This document shows, one piece after another, positions 23,925-31,227 of a stretch of 64,000 bases of DNA. The notes beneath the pieces are model-generated. The model was not told where the DNA came from. It worked only from the letters and a program-made list of their open reading frames with translations, and did not search any database. This stretch comes from Pseudactinotalea terrae. Lineage in GTDB: Bacteria; Actinomycetota; Actinomycetes; Actinomycetales; Beutenbergiaceae. The stretch covers positions 1,240,001-1,304,000 of the forward strand of contig NZ_WNXZ01000001.1 in the NCBI RefSeq assembly GCF_009733845.1, in the 5' to 3' direction. The position numbers were made by a program, and so were the translations under genes. The first letter of the stretch is position 1; each line of letters starts with the position of its first letter.

Positions 23925-24674
23925 CTACCGGGCGGCGTGCTCCCGTGCCCGGATCTGCTCAGCGAGCAGATGAAGCAGGTCGTCGGCAACGAGCACACGA
24001 CGCGTCATGACCCGCTGACCGTCCGAGGGCAGGCTGGCAGCCGAGGCGCTGGTACGCAGCTCGGTGTGGCCGGCCAGCCACTGGTCGAGCCGGTCAGCTG
24101 CCGCGGCTGCCGCCGCCTTGAGCTCACCGAGCTGCTCGCGCCTCTTCCGTGCGCGCTCCTGGGCGGCCTCCTGCTCGTCGCGGAACAGGCTCCACGGGCG
24201 CACGTCGGTCGCCAGCATCACCAGGGTGCACTCGGGGCGCAGGCCGCGCACGAGACGCACGTGGTCGCCCTCGATGTAGCTGTCCTGGTGCGGCATCTCC
24301 GCCCACGAGTGCGGCAGGCCGAGGTCGGCCCGCTCGAGCCCCGCCGCCAGCAGGACGCCGGCGGCCGCCGTCAGTGCGCGTGTGGCGCCGTCGGTGATGT
24401 ACCAGTCCAACCCGGACATCGGCCCCTCGAGGTGGCTGCGCGGCCCGGCAGAGCGCTGCAGGTTGTGCGGCTGGGTCAGCACCGGCAGCCCGGTGGCGAC
24501 CACACGCCCGGCGTGCTTGGCCGGCACCGACGCCAGCGGCACGAACCGCTCGCGCCCCACGCGCACGCACGCCCACCGCTGGGTGTCCAGCAGCACGCCC
24601 CGCATGAACTCCTGTGGGTCGCGGCCGCGGGACGCGACGACGTCGTCCAGATCGACAGGTAGGTCGCTGGTCAT
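23925..24674 (-). CDS. Unknown 249-aa protein
   Basis: A soluble protein with an N-terminal alpha/beta region, a central ITDGATRALTAAAGVLLAAGLE helix, then HQDSYIEGDHVRLV. A charged coiled-coil-like stretch (RDEQEAAQERARKRREQLGELK) lies at about residues 165-190. No family recognised. It overlaps the upstream 220-aa gene by four bases (ATGA), so the SNF2 helicase, the 220-aa gene and this gene are one operon. Confidence 0.65.
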   Translation of the reverse strand: MTSDLPVDLDDVVASRGRDPQEFMRGVLLDTQRWACVRVGRERFVPLASVPAKHAGRVVATGLPVLTQPHNLQRSAGPRSHLEGPMSGLDWYITDGATRALTAAAGVLLAAGLERADLGLPHSWAEMPHQDSYIEGDHVRLVRGLRPECTLVMLATDVRPWSLFRDEQEAAQERARKRREQLGELKAAAAAAADRLDQWLAGHTELRTSASAASLPSDGQRVMTRRVLVADDLLHLLAEQIRAREHAAR

Positions 24675-25333
24675 CGGTGGTCCTCTCCGATCAAGGCATC
24701 GATCAGCTCAGGGCTGAGGAACGTCGGTGCCCCGACGCCCCCGTTCGGGCGCACGTGCTGGTGCACGGGGTCAAGTCCGTGTCGGGCCGCGAAATCGCGC
24801 AGCGTCTCCTCGTCCTGCTCTCGCCTGGCCCGGGCGGCTTCGGCCCTGCGGCGAGACTGCTCAGCCTCCTGCCCGCGGCGGTCGTAGCGGGCCAACGCCT
24901 GCTCGAGCGGGGTGAGCCGGTCGTCGAATCGCACCCACACGAGCGCGACCTGCTCCCCGGCGAGCTCGGTGACGGCGTAGTTCTCGTTCCAGGTGGTCGC
25001 GGCCGAGTCCAGCACCGCGAGGTCGAACCTGGCGGCTACGGACACCACCCGGGCGGCACGAGCCTCAAGGTCGGGCCGGGTGCCTGGGTCGCCGTGCTGG
25101 TGCAGCAGCAGCGTGTACAGCTCCAGCGACTCCCCCTTGCCGGCGCGCGGGCCGGCGGGTACAAACCGACGCGGATCGCGTCGGGTCGGCAGCCGCTTCC
25201 GGAACAGCCCGTCAGCGATCGCAGCGGCCGGGATGGGAACGAACCCGACGCTGTGATCCCGCTCCAGGCCGTACAGGTCGCCCTTGCCGGGCATCAGGTA
25301 GGTCACGACGGTGCTCCCCTCGTTGGTGGTCAT
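24671..25333 (-). CDS. Unknown 220-aa protein
   Basis: Starts at ATG 25333, overlapping the helicase stop. Residues 1-130 look beta-rich with conserved-looking YLMPGKGDLYGLERD and ATTWNENYAVTELAGEQVALVWVRFDDR. Residues ~135-190 form a charged helix (RRGQEAEQSRRRAEAARARREQ). No known domain. Its position behind an SNF2 helicase suggests a partner role in DNA handling, but that is inference from context only. Confidence 0.65.
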   Translation of the reverse strand: MTTNEGSTVVTYLMPGKGDLYGLERDHSVGFVPIPAAAIADGLFRKRLPTRRDPRRFVPAGPRAGKGESLELYTLLLHQHGDPGTRPDLEARAARVVSVAARFDLAVLDSAATTWNENYAVTELAGEQVALVWVRFDDRLTPLEQALARYDRRGQEAEQSRRRAEAARARREQDEETLRDFAARHGLDPVHQHVRPNGGVGAPTFLSPELIDALIGEDHR

Positions 25334-27537
25334 CAGGCGGCCCTACGGTTGGCGCGCAGACGGGCGGCGATACGCTCACGCACCATCTCCTCCACGATCT
25401 GACGCGGGGTGGCCAGGTCATCGGTCTCGGTCTCGACCACCGAGGTGTCGTTGCCCTCGCCCATGACGACGTCGAGGTCCTTGGCCTTGTTGCGCTGCAC
25501 GCGTTGCAGGTGCTCATCCAGCGTCCCGGGGGCGACCAGGGTCGTCAGGGTGACGGCACGCTTCTGCCCGAGCCGGGCGGTCCGGTCCCGGGCCTGGGAC
25601 AAGATGGCCGGGGTCCAGTCGGTCTCGACCATGAGGTTGTCCGCCGCCCGGGTCAGCGTGATCGCCACCCCGGCGGCATGCAACGAGAGCAGCAGCACCT
25701 GATACTTGCCGCCCTGGAACTCCCCCACGATACGGCCGCGGTTAGTGGCTGAGGTGGAGCCGTCGATGGCGGCGAAGTCGATACCGGCGCCGGACATGGC
25801 TCGGGCGAGCTCGCCTGCGACCTCCTGGTGGTGGCACCAGACCAGCAGCGGCCGGTCGTCCTCGCGCTCGGCCCCGACCCACTTGTGCACGTACTCCACC
25901 GCGGCGTCGACCTTGGCGACGGCGGCCGCCTTGCGCAGCGGGGAGATGAACCGGATGGACTCGCGGGTGAACTCCTCGATCTCGGGCTCGGTCGGCTCGC
26001 GCCACCCTCTGGGGGCGGTGAAGTCATCCAGCCACTCGTCGATCACGCCGAGCTGCTTGTCGAGGGCGGCCCGGTAGCCGGCAAGGTCGACGTCGACGTA
26101 GACCGCCCGTGGTGGCAGCACCGGCGGCAGGCTTGGCCCGTCCTCGGTGCGGTTGTAGACCTCCACGGGGCGGCGGCGCACCCACACGTGCTCGTCCAGC
26201 AGCTCACGCAGTCGTGGCAGCGCCCGCACCCGCGGCTTCCACCCGCCGAAGGCATCCTCCTTGCCGTAGGTGTGCAGGAACTCCGCCAGTCCACCGAAGA
26301 CGGTGTCGAGGTGGCCGCTGATGGCCAGCTGGGAGGCGAGCTCGATCGGTGAGGCGAGCATGGCGGTCCCGGAGATGGGCACGCGTAGCCCGGGCACGTT
26401 CATGGCGATGCGGCGCACGGCGCGTGAACGGGTCGAGTCCCAGGTCTTGAGCCGGTGGGACTCGTCCACGGTGATGCCGTCCGGGGCCCAGGCGCGCAGC
26501 TGGTCCACCAGGGCTGGGCGGGCGGCCAGCAACGAGTCGGGCACGATGACAACACCGCGCTCGGGCAGCTCGGGGACCTTGCGGCCGGGACGGATGATCG
26601 CCAGCGTCCCGATGCCGGGGCGCGGCGGTGCGGGCGGCGTCTGCCCCTTCTTGACCTTGGGCGGCTCCCACGCCAGCCCGTAGCTGAGGACCTCCCGACC
26701 CCAGTTGGTCAGCGCGACCGGTGGGGAGACCACGAGCAGACGCTGGGTGCCGGCGGCGGCGTGCGCGGCGATGCTGGCGAACGTCTTGCCCAAGCCGGGG
26801 CTGTCTGCCAGTAGCCGGTGGCCGCCCAGGATCGAGTAACACCCGGAGAGCTGGTATCCGAACAGGGTGATGCCCGCCCAGGGCGGCAGCTCCGGCATCC
26901 CGTGCGGGAGCCGCTTGGGGGCGCGGGGCATCCGACCGAAGATGGCCGGCCACCGGGGGTTGGGGTCGGTGCCGAGGTCACCGGTGGGCAGCGCGGCGAC
27001 GAGCTGGTCGCCGAGGTCCTTGATGTCGGGCGGGACGCCCAGGCGCGGGTCGGCCGCACGCAGGTCGGGGGTGTGAACCTCCCACATGCCCAGGTCCTTG
27101 TTCCAGACCGCGCCGGCGGGCAGCGCCTCGGTCAGCCCGGAGAAGCGGGTGTTGACGCGGGTGACCCACGGGTCCTCGGGGTCCAGCTCGATCCATGGGG
27201 TGGCCAGGTCGGTCAGGGCGGTGATGCCGGCGCGGGCGCCCCGGGACAGGTCGACCTCGAACCCGAGCTCGGTGAAGACACGGTCGGCATCGAGACCGGG
27301 GTCGGTGACGATCCAGGTGGCGGTGTCCTTGTCGAACCGGCGCCCGGGCAGCGCCTTGACCCAGTCCAGCAGCGTCTGCGGCTTGCCGCCACCGAAGTTG
27401 CGGCCGCCGGGTCGCCGCTTGGGCTTGGGGTAGGTGGGCAGCCTGACGTCGTAGCCGATCCTGTCGAAGCGGGCGAACCTCAGCCGCAGCGACGGGTTGC
27501 GTCGGGTGCCCTCGAGCACAGCGGTGCGTGAGGCCAT
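25333..27537 (-). CDS. SNF2-family helicase
   Basis: The 734-aa protein has an N-terminal ~200-residue region of unknown fold, then a SWI2/SNF2 ATPase: FGYQLSG (Q-like), ADSPGLGKTFA (Walker A), VDESHRLK (DESH box), PISGTAML, and C-terminal AARLGQKRAV (motif VI, QARDRTARLGQ). DNA translocase or remodelling activity is expected; the substrate is unknown. It starts at ATG 27537, seven bases after a motif copy, and heads a three-gene operon. Such helicases are common cargo in defence and anti-restriction regions. Confidence 0.88.
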   Translation of the reverse strand: MASRTAVLEGTRRNPSLRLRFARFDRIGYDVRLPTYPKPKRRPGGRNFGGGKPQTLLDWVKALPGRRFDKDTATWIVTDPGLDADRVFTELGFEVDLSRGARAGITALTDLATPWIELDPEDPWVTRVNTRFSGLTEALPAGAVWNKDLGMWEVHTPDLRAADPRLGVPPDIKDLGDQLVAALPTGDLGTDPNPRWPAIFGRMPRAPKRLPHGMPELPPWAGITLFGYQLSGCYSILGGHRLLADSPGLGKTFASIAAHAAAGTQRLLVVSPPVALTNWGREVLSYGLAWEPPKVKKGQTPPAPPRPGIGTLAIIRPGRKVPELPERGVVIVPDSLLAARPALVDQLRAWAPDGITVDESHRLKTWDSTRSRAVRRIAMNVPGLRVPISGTAMLASPIELASQLAISGHLDTVFGGLAEFLHTYGKEDAFGGWKPRVRALPRLRELLDEHVWVRRRPVEVYNRTEDGPSLPPVLPPRAVYVDVDLAGYRAALDKQLGVIDEWLDDFTAPRGWREPTEPEIEEFTRESIRFISPLRKAAAVAKVDAAVEYVHKWVGAEREDDRPLLVWCHHQEVAGELARAMSGAGIDFAAIDGSTSATNRGRIVGEFQGGKYQVLLLSLHAAGVAITLTRAADNLMVETDWTPAILSQARDRTARLGQKRAVTLTTLVAPGTLDEHLQRVQRNKAKDLDVVMGEGNDTSVVETETDDLATPRQIVEEMVRERIAARLRANRRAA

Positions 27538-27544
27538 GGTGCTT

Positions 27545-27553
27545 CATGTGCGG
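27545..27553 (-). promoter_or_regulatory. Common element motif before the SNF2 operon
   Basis: Minus-strand CCGCACATG with full GTGCCGCAC dyad, 7-base spacer to ATG 27537. Confidence 0.6.
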
Positions 27554-27604
27554 CACCGGGCGCGATGCCGTACCGCCTCGGTGCGCTACGGACCGTCCGC
27601 CCGG

Positions 27605-28234
27605 TCAGCCTGCGAACACGGCGCTGCCGTGCACGGCCAGGACAGCGCCGATTATCACGGCCACCACCATCACCAGGGCTGCCACGTCGGCCCCTTGACG
27701 CAGCCAGGACAGCCCGACCTGATGCGCACGCGACGGCAGAGCGAACGCGTTCTCGAGCAGGTTGTGATGCGTCAGTGAGACCCACACGGCGGTCGTGGAG
27801 ACTGTCACCAGCAGGCACCACGGGCACACCGCGCCGACCTGGGTAAGCGACTGCACGAACAGCCAGTAGGCCAGCGCCAGCCCGAGCGTGTAGACGCCCT
27901 GGCCGGCGAGCAGGAACCAGCGCGGGAACGTGGTGCCGCCCAGCCCCGCGAGCCCGATCGTGATCACCACGGGTTCGGCCACCAGCCCGAGGTAGGCATT
28001 GGGGAACCCGAGCAGACTGGCCTGCCAGGAACGGGCGACGGCGCCACAGGAGAGGACGGCGTTGATGTCGCACACGAGCGTCCGGTCCGGCTGCGCGGCG
28101 AGCTCGAGCGCGTCGATGCTCAGTACGAACGCTGCGATCAGCCCGACGACACCAGACAGCGTCATGGTCCCGAAGACCCACCAGCGCGAGTGACGCCAGC
28201 CGGGCAGCATGGGCAGGTTCGTCTCGCTGGTCAC
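27605..28234 (-). CDS. Vitamin K epoxide reductase-family oxidoreductase (element copy)
   Basis: A 209-aa membrane protein of the bacterial VKOR family, which reoxidises DsbA-like partners using quinone. Key cysteines are CDINAVLSCG in the periplasmic loop and the CPWC active site. About five hydrophobic helices are present. GTG 28234 overlaps a short upstream ORF (GTGA). It is strikingly similar to the chromosomal copy at 36935-37552, including the shared MLPGWRHSRWWVFGTMTLSG N-terminus. It could support folding of element-encoded surface or transfer proteins. Confidence 0.9.
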   Translation of the reverse strand: MTSETNLPMLPGWRHSRWWVFGTMTLSGVVGLIAAFVLSIDALELAAQPDRTLVCDINAVLSCGAVARSWQASLLGFPNAYLGLVAEPVVITIGLAGLGGTTFPRWFLLAGQGVYTLGLALAYWLFVQSLTQVGAVCPWCLLVTVSTTAVWVSLTHHNLLENAFALPSRAHQVGLSWLRQGADVAALVMVVAVIIGAVLAVHGSAVFAG

Positions 28235-28362
28235 GGTCTTTCCTTCTCTGTCGCGCCACCGGGGGCAGTACCGGCCATTGGCCCCGCGGTGAGGCTGATG
28301 GTGTGGCGGGCCGACGCGACGAGCTCGGCGGTGTGGCGGCTGGTCGCGGCTGCGACCGGCAC
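28231..28362 (-). CDS. Possible 43-aa leader ORF before VKOR
   Basis: A frame from GTG 28362 ends with a TGA that overlaps the VKOR GTG start. The product is Ala/Thr-rich with no motif and the start is not supported by a clear ribosome site. Translational coupling is the only argument for it. Confidence 0.25.
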   Translation of the reverse strand: MPVAAATSRHTAELVASARHTISLTAGPMAGTAPGGATEKERP

Positions 28363-28378
28363 CCGGTCCTGGCGTTCA

Positions 28379-28387
28379 GATGTGCGG
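28379..28387 (-). promoter_or_regulatory. Common element motif upstream of the VKOR gene
   Basis: Minus-strand CCGCACATC with full dyad, about 145 bases before the VKOR start and 16 bases before the possible 43-aa ORF. No start codon lies at the usual spacing. Confidence 0.4.
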
Positions 28388-28427
28388 CACTTCGGCACGG
28401 TGGCGCGTGACAGGAGTCCTCGAAGCA

Positions 28428-28462
28428 GAACGCGTCGCCCGCATGGTGCGAGCGACGCGTTC
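28428..28462 (-). terminator. Hairpin after the 238-aa tagged gene
   Basis: Perfect stem GAACGCGTCGC-x-CGCA pairing with TGCG-x-GCGACGCGTTC, located 15 bases after the minus-strand stop at 28477. There is only a weak T-rich tail (CTGCTTCG). Likely a transcription terminator. Confidence 0.7.
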
Positions 28463-28476
28463 AGTCCTCGAGCGGA

Positions 28477-29193
28477 TCAACGGTCGAAGTCCTCCAGCAG
28501 ATCCCGCACGTGCACGCCTTCACCGTTGGCCCAGGCGAGCAGGTCAGCCAGGGCCGCACGGGCGCTCTGAGCGAGCGAGGCGTCGGGGTGGTCGTGGTGG
28601 GCACGGTACTGCTCGATGAGAGCCTTGGCCCGGCTCGGGTCGGCCCCGGTGGGCGGCTCCGGCTCGGGGACCAGCGCCGCGTCGATGTTCACGGTGCGGA
28701 CGTAGCCACGCTCGTAGGAGCCTTCGAAGGTGACACCGGGCAGGCCCAGCTCAGGGTAGGTCTCCTGGACGTCGTAGAGCATGCTGTCGACGGTGTCCTC
28801 GCCGTACTCATCCTCGCCGTACTCGGCGCCGTACCCGTCCATGAGGTCGCGGCCCTCGGGGTCGCGGATCGCCGAGACGTACCCGGACGTGGAGCCGTAC
28901 TGGTCGGACTCCTCGATGTCGAAGGAGACTGCGCTGGGGTAGGCGGCGCGGACGGTCGCCGCGACGGTACGCAGCTGGGTCCGGTGACGCAGCGCGGGCT
29001 CGCCGCCGCTGGGCAGCTTCTGGAGCAGCTCGGCCCGAGCGAAGGAGTCATCGCGCACGGCGAGCACCTGCTCACGGTCGACGGCCCGCGGGGCCGGGAG
29101 TGCGATGTCGGGCTCGGTCTTGGGCTCGGTGGCGAACTGGCCGCCGGCGCTCACACCGGCCTGGACGCGGGTGCGGTTGGTGGTGTCAGTCAT
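28477..29193 (-). CDS. Unknown 238-aa protein with N-terminal AGVSAGGQF tag
   Basis: Starts at ATG 29193, eight bases after a motif copy. Residues ~8-30 (TRVQAGVSAGGQFATEPKTEP) are the clearest copy of the tag shared with genes at 20054 and 22073. The central region is very acidic (GAEYGEDEYGEDTVDSM). The C-terminus is helical (ASLAQSARAALADLLAWANGE). No family recognised. It is the outermost element gene, next to the attachment site. Confidence 0.7.
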   Translation of the reverse strand: MTDTTNRTRVQAGVSAGGQFATEPKTEPDIALPAPRAVDREQVLAVRDDSFARAELLQKLPSGGEPALRHRTQLRTVAATVRAAYPSAVSFDIEESDQYGSTSGYVSAIRDPEGRDLMDGYGAEYGEDEYGEDTVDSMLYDVQETYPELGLPGVTFEGSYERGYVRTVNIDAALVPEPEPPTGADPSRAKALIEQYRAHHDHPDASLAQSARAALADLLAWANGEGVHVRDLLEDFDR

Positions 29194-29201
29194 GCCTCAT
29201 A

Positions 29202-29210
29202 GATGTGCGG
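29202..29210 (-). promoter_or_regulatory. Common element motif before the 238-aa tagged gene
   Basis: Minus-strand CCGCACATC, 8-base spacer to ATG 29193; upstream half of the dyad changed (GTCCCGCAC). Confidence 0.6.
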
Positions 29211-29373
29211 GACGCGTGCGTCGCCGAGGCAGTATGGGTGCCCGCGGAGCTCGCCAGGGGGTGGCCGAACCCCGTAGAGGTTCGTTCTCGGCGGCAGTCG
29301 ACCCGCGGCTTGGTTGGCCGCGTCTGCCATGCTGTTCTCGTGACACCGGACGTGGGCGCTGGCAGCTCAGTTC

Positions 29374-29466
29374 GGTGTGTCCATGGTGTGTCCTGGCTGG
29401 TGTGTCCATGGGCTCACCGAGGGCATGGACACACCATATCCGGATCGCAACGGCTTGCAACGATCC
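29374..29466. repeat. Recombinase-arm-like repeats next to the element end
   Basis: GGTGTGTCCATGG occurs at 29374-29386 and 29399-29411, a variant GGTGTGTCCTGG at 29385-29396, and an inverted CATGGACACACC at 29424-29435. A second dyad, GGATCG...CGATCC with inner GCAA/TTGC, lies at 29442-29466. Clusters like this next to an attachment core are typical of integrase or excisionase arm sites. I infer that role from position. Confidence 0.65.
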
Positions 29467-29522
29467 GCATGATTCCGCGGTTCTGAGCATCCTTGCAGGT
29501 CAGCCGAACGGCCCTCAGGTCG

Positions 29523-29542
29523 TTCAAGTCCCCCCTCGGACA
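29523..29542 (+). other. Candidate attachment site (duplicated tRNA 3' end)
   Basis: TTCAAGT (T-loop-like), CCCCC (T-stem 3' strand), CTCGGAC (acceptor 3' strand) and A (discriminator) follow in exact tRNA spacing. The sequence upstream cannot pair as a T-stem, so this is not a whole tRNA. A terminator follows nine bases later. This fits attR of an element integrated into a tRNA gene whose intact copy lies beyond the left edge. The tRNA identity is not determined. Confidence 0.6.
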
Positions 29543-29550
29543 CAAGATCG

Positions 29551-29590
29551 AAGGCCTCAGACCTGCGCAGACGCAGGCCGGAGGCCTTTT
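29551..29590 (+). terminator. Strong intrinsic terminator beyond the attachment site
   Basis: Nested stem AAGGCCTC...GAGGCCTT with inner CCTGCG/CGCAGG, followed by TTTT. It is oriented to end a plus-strand transcript, as expected for the host tRNA gene. Confidence 0.85.
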
Positions 29591-29638
29591 CTGCGGGTAT
29601 CCGGAGGCGAACGAGACGTGTTCCCGGCACGGCCGGTC

Positions 29639-30442
29639 TCAGGCTGTGTAGAACTCGGTGAGCAGGGGCGCCAGCACACCAGGATCTGCGACGTGGCCCG
29701 CGACCTCGAGGGTCGCCCGTCGCGCGTGCGGGAGGCAGGCAGCCGTCGCATCGGCAGCCGCGCCGAAGAAGCCGTCGGGCAGCCCTGCCGAGTGCGCGTC
29801 GGCCGTCACGCCGGTGGTCAGCAGCACCGGTCGGGTCACACGCGCGAGCCGTGCGGCCGGAGGTGAACCGTCACCGAGGCACGCGGCGTCGTAGCGCAGC
29901 GTGGGCGCCAGCTCGCGCAGGGTCGACCAGATCGGAGCGCTCTCGGCGTCTGCGATCACCTCGTCGGGCGACCCCGCGAGACGCATGAACAGCCGCAACG
30001 CGCCGTCGAGGTCACCCGCGTCGAGAGTCGTCGCCAGCTCGGACGTGTAGGTCCGCCACGCAGCGAGCATCTCGTCACCGACCTGGTACGGGACCTCATG
30101 GACGGCGACGCGGCCGAGCGGTAGCCCGGCAGCGGCCGCCTCCAGCGCGAGCGCGCCGCCGGAGGACGCACCGAACAGGTGCGTTGGGCCGCCGGTCGCG
30201 TCGATGAGGGCGGCGAGGTCCTCGATCTCTCGCTGCACGGAGTACGGCGGGGTGTCGTCGCTGTCACCCCGCCCTCGCCGGCGGTAGACGATCACGGTGA
30301 ACCGCTCCGCGAGCCGCTCCCCCAGCGGGATGTTTTCCGTGCCATCGTCCAGCCCGCCGCTGACCAGCACCACCACCGGACCGCTGTCGCTGAGGATGTC
30401 GTAGCCGATGGCGGTGCCGTCGGCCGATGTGACGTGCGGCAT
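29639..30442 (-). CDS. Alpha/beta-fold hydrolase
   Basis: A 267-aa single-domain alpha/beta hydrolase. The nucleophile elbow is FGASSGG (Ser near residue 94), the oxyanion-side SGGLDDG lies near residue 30, and the C-terminal EVAGHVADPG supplies the catalytic His. Substrate unknown. It is the first chromosomal gene to the right of the terminator and is divergent from an HxlR-type regulator 69 bases away, so it is the likely target of that regulator. Confidence 0.85.
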   Translation of the reverse strand: MPHVTSADGTAIGYDILSDSGPVVVLVSGGLDDGTENIPLGERLAERFTVIVYRRRGRGDSDDTPPYSVQREIEDLAALIDATGGPTHLFGASSGGALALEAAAAGLPLGRVAVHEVPYQVGDEMLAAWRTYTSELATTLDAGDLDGALRLFMRLAGSPDEVIADAESAPIWSTLRELAPTLRYDAACLGDGSPPAARLARVTRPVLLTTGVTADAHSAGLPDGFFGAAADATAACLPHARRATLEVAGHVADPGVLAPLLTEFYTA

Positions 30443-30463
30443 CGTGCTCCCCTTCGTCGGATG

Positions 30464-30478
30464 CTCCTACTTTAGGAG
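30464..30478. promoter_or_regulatory. Operator-like palindrome between hydrolase and HxlR gene
   Basis: CTCCTA-CTT-TAGGAG, a perfect 6-bp inverted repeat in the 69-base divergent gap. HxlR regulators often bind such sites, so this is the probable operator. Confidence 0.6.
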
Positions 30479-30511
30479 TATTCGGTATCGAAGGGGAAGT
30501 ACCATCGGGAC

Positions 30512-31159
30512 ATGCGTAGTTATCGCGACCTGTGCGGGATCGCCCGTGCCCTCGACGTCGTCGGCGAGCGGTGGGCCATGCTGCTCGTGCGGGAGCTGCT
30601 GCTCGGTCCCAAGCGGTTCGCCGACCTGCATCGCGGCCTTCCCGGCATCAGCCAGAACGTGCTCACCCAACGGTTGCGCGAGCTGGAGCAGTCCGGTGTG
30701 CTGACCAGGCGCCGCGCCCTGCCGCCGGTCAGCGGCGTGGTGTACGAGCTGACATCTCGCGGCCGCGACCTCGAACCGGTGCTGCTGGCACTCGGGCGCT
30801 GGGGCAGCCCGCTCCCGCCCGGCGCGGGCTCGGCTGACGAGCTCAGCCCTGACGCACTGGTGGTCGCGTTGCGCACCACGTTCGACGCCGGATCGGGCGC
30901 CGGGCTCTACCTCACGGTCCAGCTCCAGCTGCCGGGGGACGCCTTCGTGCTCACCGCCCGGGACGGCCATCTCCACGCCGCACGAGGGGCCGAGCCGTGC
31001 GACGCCACCCTCGCCGCTTCGGTCCGCACCGTTCAGGACCTGGTCTTCGACAAGCAGCCGCTCGACGACGCCGTGCGCCACGGCCGCGCCCACGCCGACG
31101 GCGACACCGTCGCCCTGGTCCGCCTCCTCGACAGCTTCGAGGACCACCGCGCCCGCTGA
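30512..31159 (+). CDS. HxlR-family transcriptional regulator with C-terminal domain
   Basis: The 215-aa protein has an N-terminal HxlR winged helix: LDVVGERWAMLLVRELLLGPKRF, then GISQNVLTQRLREL (recognition helix). Residues ~110-210 form an extra SCP2-like domain (FDAGSGAGLYLTVQLQLPGDAF), seen in longer members of the family and probably ligand-binding. It likely controls itself and the divergent hydrolase through the palindrome at 30464. Confidence 0.88.
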   Translation: MRSYRDLCGIARALDVVGERWAMLLVRELLLGPKRFADLHRGLPGISQNVLTQRLRELEQSGVLTRRRALPPVSGVVYELTSRGRDLEPVLLALGRWGSPLPPGAGSADELSPDALVVALRTTFDAGSGAGLYLTVQLQLPGDAFVLTARDGHLHAARGAEPCDATLAASVRTVQDLVFDKQPLDDAVRHGRAHADGDTVALVRLLDSFEDHRAR

Positions 31160-31227
31160 CGAGGGGGCGCCAGCACCGCGCGGCCTCGCCACGCATACTG
31201 GGCACCAACGCGATCCGAGGAGGAGCG

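Noticed and set aside
2055-29210. Idea that the common motif is a tiny upstream ORF (MPHI... from GTG CCG CAC ATC)
   Set aside because: The GTG/ATG codon is missing in the copies at 20287, 22403, 23907 and 29202, while the motif core and spacing stay.
29500-29545. Complete tRNA gene
   Set aside because: Only the T-loop to acceptor part is present; upstream sequence cannot form the other arms.
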